Shown here in pieces: positions 60,411 through 64,000 of a stretch of 64,000 nucleotides of DNA. This DNA comes from Homalodisca vitripennis (Eukaryota > Arthropoda > Insecta > Hemiptera > Cicadellidae). The stretch covers positions 114,592,501 to 114,656,500 of the forward strand of contig NC_060213.1 in NCBI RefSeq assembly GCF_021130785.1, written 5' to 3'. Each line of letters starts with the position of its first letter. Within the stretch, counting starts at the first letter, position 1. The notes beneath the pieces are model-generated. The model did not search any database, had not been told where the DNA came from, and saw only the letters and a list, made by a program, of their open reading frames with translations. Position numbers and translations under genes: made by a program.

Positions 60411-60639
60411 GTAGATAGGAAGGTGGTTATGCGCCATTTTGCGGAATGTAACTTGCCTATACATATACAAACTGTCACAACTGAGTATTGAGGGAACCAA
60501 TAGAATGTAACAAAAGTCTTATCAACAAATCAAACAAATATCCTATGTTAAAACATTATATAACTATAATCAAGTTTAAAAATATTTTGTTCCAGGATTT
60601 TCTTGTTGCCACCATAGAACTCAATCTTACTTAATCGAG

Positions 60640-60682
60640 TTCAGAGAGAGTAAGAGAGAGGGGGGAGAGAGAGAGTGTGTGT
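60640..60682. repeat. (GA)n-rich tract
   Basis: Interrupted GAGAGA and G6 runs ending in a short GT run. Confidence 0.9.
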
Positions 60683-63600
60683 TATTTTTCTATTTTCCTG
60701 ATTTTTAAAATTATTATCAGAAAAGCCATTCTTTAGTTGCACCAACCCGACTTTGCTTGATGTATAAACATAGTGACCTTTTTATACTTAATTATCATGA
60801 TTTTTATTCATCTAAATGAAGGTTTTATTATATTTCCATCAAACACAGTGTTATAATAAAGGATAATTGCAAACTTTCATAAGAAATACCGTTAAAAATA
60901 TATAAAACTTTATATTACATTTATACTTACCTTGCCTCTGCACCAACGGAAATGTATATTTAGGTTTGAAGTTACAGAAATCTCTAATGGTACTGAAATG
61001 AAATACAATATGCTGATTGTTAAGAGAGATGTACGAGGTCACATATTTGTATTGTTTATTTTAACTTAACTTCAATATTACTAAAGTTAGTCACAGGTAA
61101 ATCTCGCTCCTTGTCATTAACAGTGATTATTGAAGTTAACAACTAACTATGGAACTGACGAACTTATATCAATAATTTGGTGTAACTGCTTTAGAAGGAA
61201 ACGTGATGAAGTTTAGATTGTTATTAATGTTGTAATGATAAAAGTGTACAAATAAATTGAAAAACTATACTTTTTAGGGAATCTGATTTTTTAGTTAAAG
61301 TACAGTTTTGCTCAAATTCTTATTTACTCTTTCATGAAATTAAAAATAAAACTTTTAATGGTTTTTTAATAGAGATAATAAATCGTCATAGTGAATTACT
61401 GATTTAAATGGGAGAATAAATACTAACCTAATCTCAGAGATGATCTGATATTCAATATTTCCAAGAAGAATGATCTTGTTTTCTTTTGATTTGCAAGCAT
61501 TTCTCTAGCGCAGCGGTTAATGGTCGACTTTTAAAGATTTATGTTAACCATTTCTGTGCCTCACAAACTATAATAGTAATTTCTATAGATAATGCAAGAC
61601 TTATTTGGTCTTTAATTTTTAAGTAAAGTAAAAAGAAGAAATTAAATTATAAAACTTACTCTTAAAGTTCTCCCATGGTTACCGAACATAAAGGAAAGCT
61701 ACTATTGGAGGAGCGTACTTAGGTAAAACATAAATTGAAGATATTAGTTATATCAGAATATATCAAAGCTACAACAGCTTTAGGATAAAGGTTCTCTAAT
61801 CAGATATTGTATTGATAAATGTATAAATTTTATTCAAACAAGTTATTTTTTAAACAAGCTATATAGTACATTATATTAAGGAAAGGAGGGAAAGCAGAGG
61901 TTTAAACATGCTTATCTTCTTATACCATAGCTTGATAGTGTATATTTCTTCTAACTAATGGTTTTCCTCAGATTTTTGGCCTTCACAGAAGCATAGGGCT
62001 GTGGATCTCCAATGGAAATATCATGAGTTCTATTCCCTGGACGTTACTGTATAAGCAACATTGTAGATTAGTTTAGAAAATTTAGTGTATTATTTTTAAA
62101 TTCCACAAGCCTGGTAAGAACCTATTTATCTTTAAAACAACATTTTTAAATTAAAATTTCTTCATTTAATTAGGAGATATAATTAAAAGTTTTAACTTTG
62201 TAAAAAGAAAGCTGTTACAAATTTTGCTGAAATTTATTAAAAACACTGTTGTGCCTTCTGCAAGAAACTCACTGTTTTGTAATAGACTTCGCAGAATTCA
62301 AGTACTCAAAATTCAATATTGCGTGTTTTATTACTCGAATAGGAAAAACCTAAACGGATTGTAAAATTTAGAAATTTGTTACTGCAACAGCAATGTTTTT
62401 TAACATATAGCAGCTCCAATTGTCCGAGACCCTATTACATTTATCATCAGCCATCGTCAATAAAAACTTTAAGCAAAGGGACAGAAATTATTATACTGTA
62501 AATTGAATTATGTAAGAGCTCGAGTGAGACATGCGCTGACATGTATTGTGCTTATCAGGACCTGGTTGACAGCAGGGTGCTAATCTCAAATCTCTAGATG
62601 CTGAGTAGAGTACCACTCGTCACTGAAATTCAAATACACTTTTGTGACAATAGTACATAGTATAGCCAAACTTCATGGATTTTAATCTAAATTTTTACTT
62701 TCATATCACAAAATTCTCATTTATACACACAATTTTACAATTACGTCCCTTTCATTCTTCACCAATATAACCCACTTTAAACAGCAGAACCAGGCGTCTA
62801 ATTGGGCGGTCTCGCAGTTAAATACCAAAAACTTCCCTGCATTATAAAATACTTGTGGCGCCAAAAGGCTTTTAGGGCGCACTTTGAATGCCTTGGCCGT
62901 TAGGGAATTTCTTATTGAATTTTGCATAACAACAGTCTCTTGATAAAATTAAAACCTGCCTGCGAGAGCAGGTGTTCAAAAACCACCGTTCTATGTCTCA
63001 CAGTTTGTAGTAGTTCTCTACCTCGTGCCTCATGTATGTCACGGCCTCTAGTTAAGGCGTACTTATACTTACAAGCAGTTTCCAAAATCTACAGACACGG
63101 GAGAGTCAACAGCTGTAATTCCTTGAAAGTGTTCCATCGTTCACGTACTGTTTCTTCAATTATTCTGTCTGAGAAAACTGTTTACAAATATTATAACTCT
63201 TACTCGTCTTACACTGCTACGAGATCAAAATATAGGATAATGTAATCGTCCAGATTAATTATTTTTATTGCTCTTCTTTAAAGTGTGTAGAAGTGATTTG
63301 TAAAGTAATGAATATAGCATACATGTGTTCTTTTTATGCCAATTTAAAAATTTTAATAGCAAAATAGTTCTAACTTATTTGAAAACTTGTATTAGCTCCC
63401 CTTGAGGGTAGATCTCTCAAATAAAGATCCATTGTCCTACACGTACGCTTTCGTGCGTATTTTATTAGTAATAGACTCTTGGACTTTGTCTTTTACTTGT
63501 CAAAATTCAAATAAGTAACTTATTGGAAAAAAAACTAAGTAATTACACATAGGAAGCAATAATTTCTTTATTTAATCACTAATAAAAGAACAGACTTTAA

Positions 63601-63717
63601 TTTTAAAAGTTAAAAGATTTTTCAAGGATAATTTTTTTCTAGAAAGTACTACTAAATAATCCCTGTGCAATAACACATTTACTGACTATGACATTATTAT
63701 CTATAGAAATACTTATT
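60683..63717. other. Anonymous AT-rich DNA
   Basis: No gene is supported. The most gene-like part is 62770-63245, slightly GC-enriched, with a 68-codon minus frame (62721-62927) and a 107-codon plus frame (62922-63245). Neither has a motif or promoter that I recognise. Confidence 0.5.
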
Positions 63718-63850
63718 GTCTGAGTATCAATCTAGGGCCTGAAGAATACTATATTTCTCTCTGTCTGTGAATATGATACCTTGAGTACGTACCTATAGAC
63801 TTCCAATTTAGTATACTTTCATTTCTATATAGGTAATATCAAATTACATC
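63718..63850 (+). repeat. Family A fragment
   Basis: GAGTATCAATCTAGGGCCTG, TCTCTCTGTCTGTGAATAT and CTTTCATTTCTATATAGGTA follow family A order; the copy is strongly diverged. Confidence 0.5.
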
Positions 63851-64000
63851 AGCGAAAATAAAGTACCATTTCCATTTTTTTACCTTTATGATACACTCTT
63901 ATTTTGAACTTCACCAAAACTAGCGCAGCTGGTGATCAATGTATGTCACACAAAAATTCTCTTCTAAGAAAAAGGTCTAAGAAAAAAGTTGTGTGTGCAA
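63851..64000. other. Anonymous DNA at window edge
   Basis: Nothing recognised. Confidence 0.5.

Noticed and set aside
62721..63245. Minus- and plus-strand ORFs meeting near 62925
   Set aside because: No motif or signal; slight GC enrichment alone is not enough.

Overview
The window is AT-rich eukaryotic DNA with no operon structure and no recognisable intact host gene. The evidence for an arthropod, probably an insect and perhaps a hemipteran, is indirect. It consists of relics of non-LTR, possible Penelope-like and TTAA-flanked DNA transposons of arthropod type, TCAGT initiator-like promoter candidates, long (TA)n and (GT)n microsatellites, and a dispersed repeat whose style I associate with hemipteran genomes from memory. 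Nothing in the sequence proves the species. Most of the window is best read as intergenic or intronic DNA built up from repeats.

Layout. Positions 1-6260 hold a dispersed repeat (family A), a 130-bp repeat (B) ending in a perfect palindrome, a 1.07-kb TTAA-flanked transposon with a decayed transposase, and a minus-strand repeat ORF built of 36-residue units. Positions 6260-15960 hold an inverted family A pair, a nearly identical 437-bp tandem duplication, (TA)n and a 26-bp minisatellite. Positions 15968-22690 are the first copy of a long repeat (L), interrupted by a CpG-rich block and a composite microsatellite. Positions 21300-24352 carry two exon-like GC pockets ending in good splice donors; the second has an initiator, a DPE-like element and an ATG. 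Positions 24353-34190 are mostly featureless, apart from a three-armed inverted repeat and a small secreted-protein-like ORF. Positions 34195-41750 hold a GC-rich degenerate repeat, a partial reverse copy of L, a reverse copy of B and a MITE-like element. Positions 41752-45357 are a 3.6-kb relative of the first TTAA element, containing a striking block made almost only of G and T. Positions 45358-54800 hold more family A, a 190-bp (GT)n, a tRNA-like doublet, a non-LTR reverse-transcriptase relic and a possible Penelope-like relic. Positions 55020-59735 are the second copy of L, colinear with the first. The rest is sparse family A and anonymous AT-rich DNA.

No genes can be shown to work together here. 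The clearest biological content is the pair of related TTAA-flanked transposons. They share a transposase motif block and have terminal inverted repeats that differ in sequence from one element to the other. The candidate promoters and first exons are predictions that need RNA evidence. I found no convincing new molecular system; the items most worth checking are the TTAA elements with their G/T block, the 108/216-bp coding-frame repeat array and the long repeat L.
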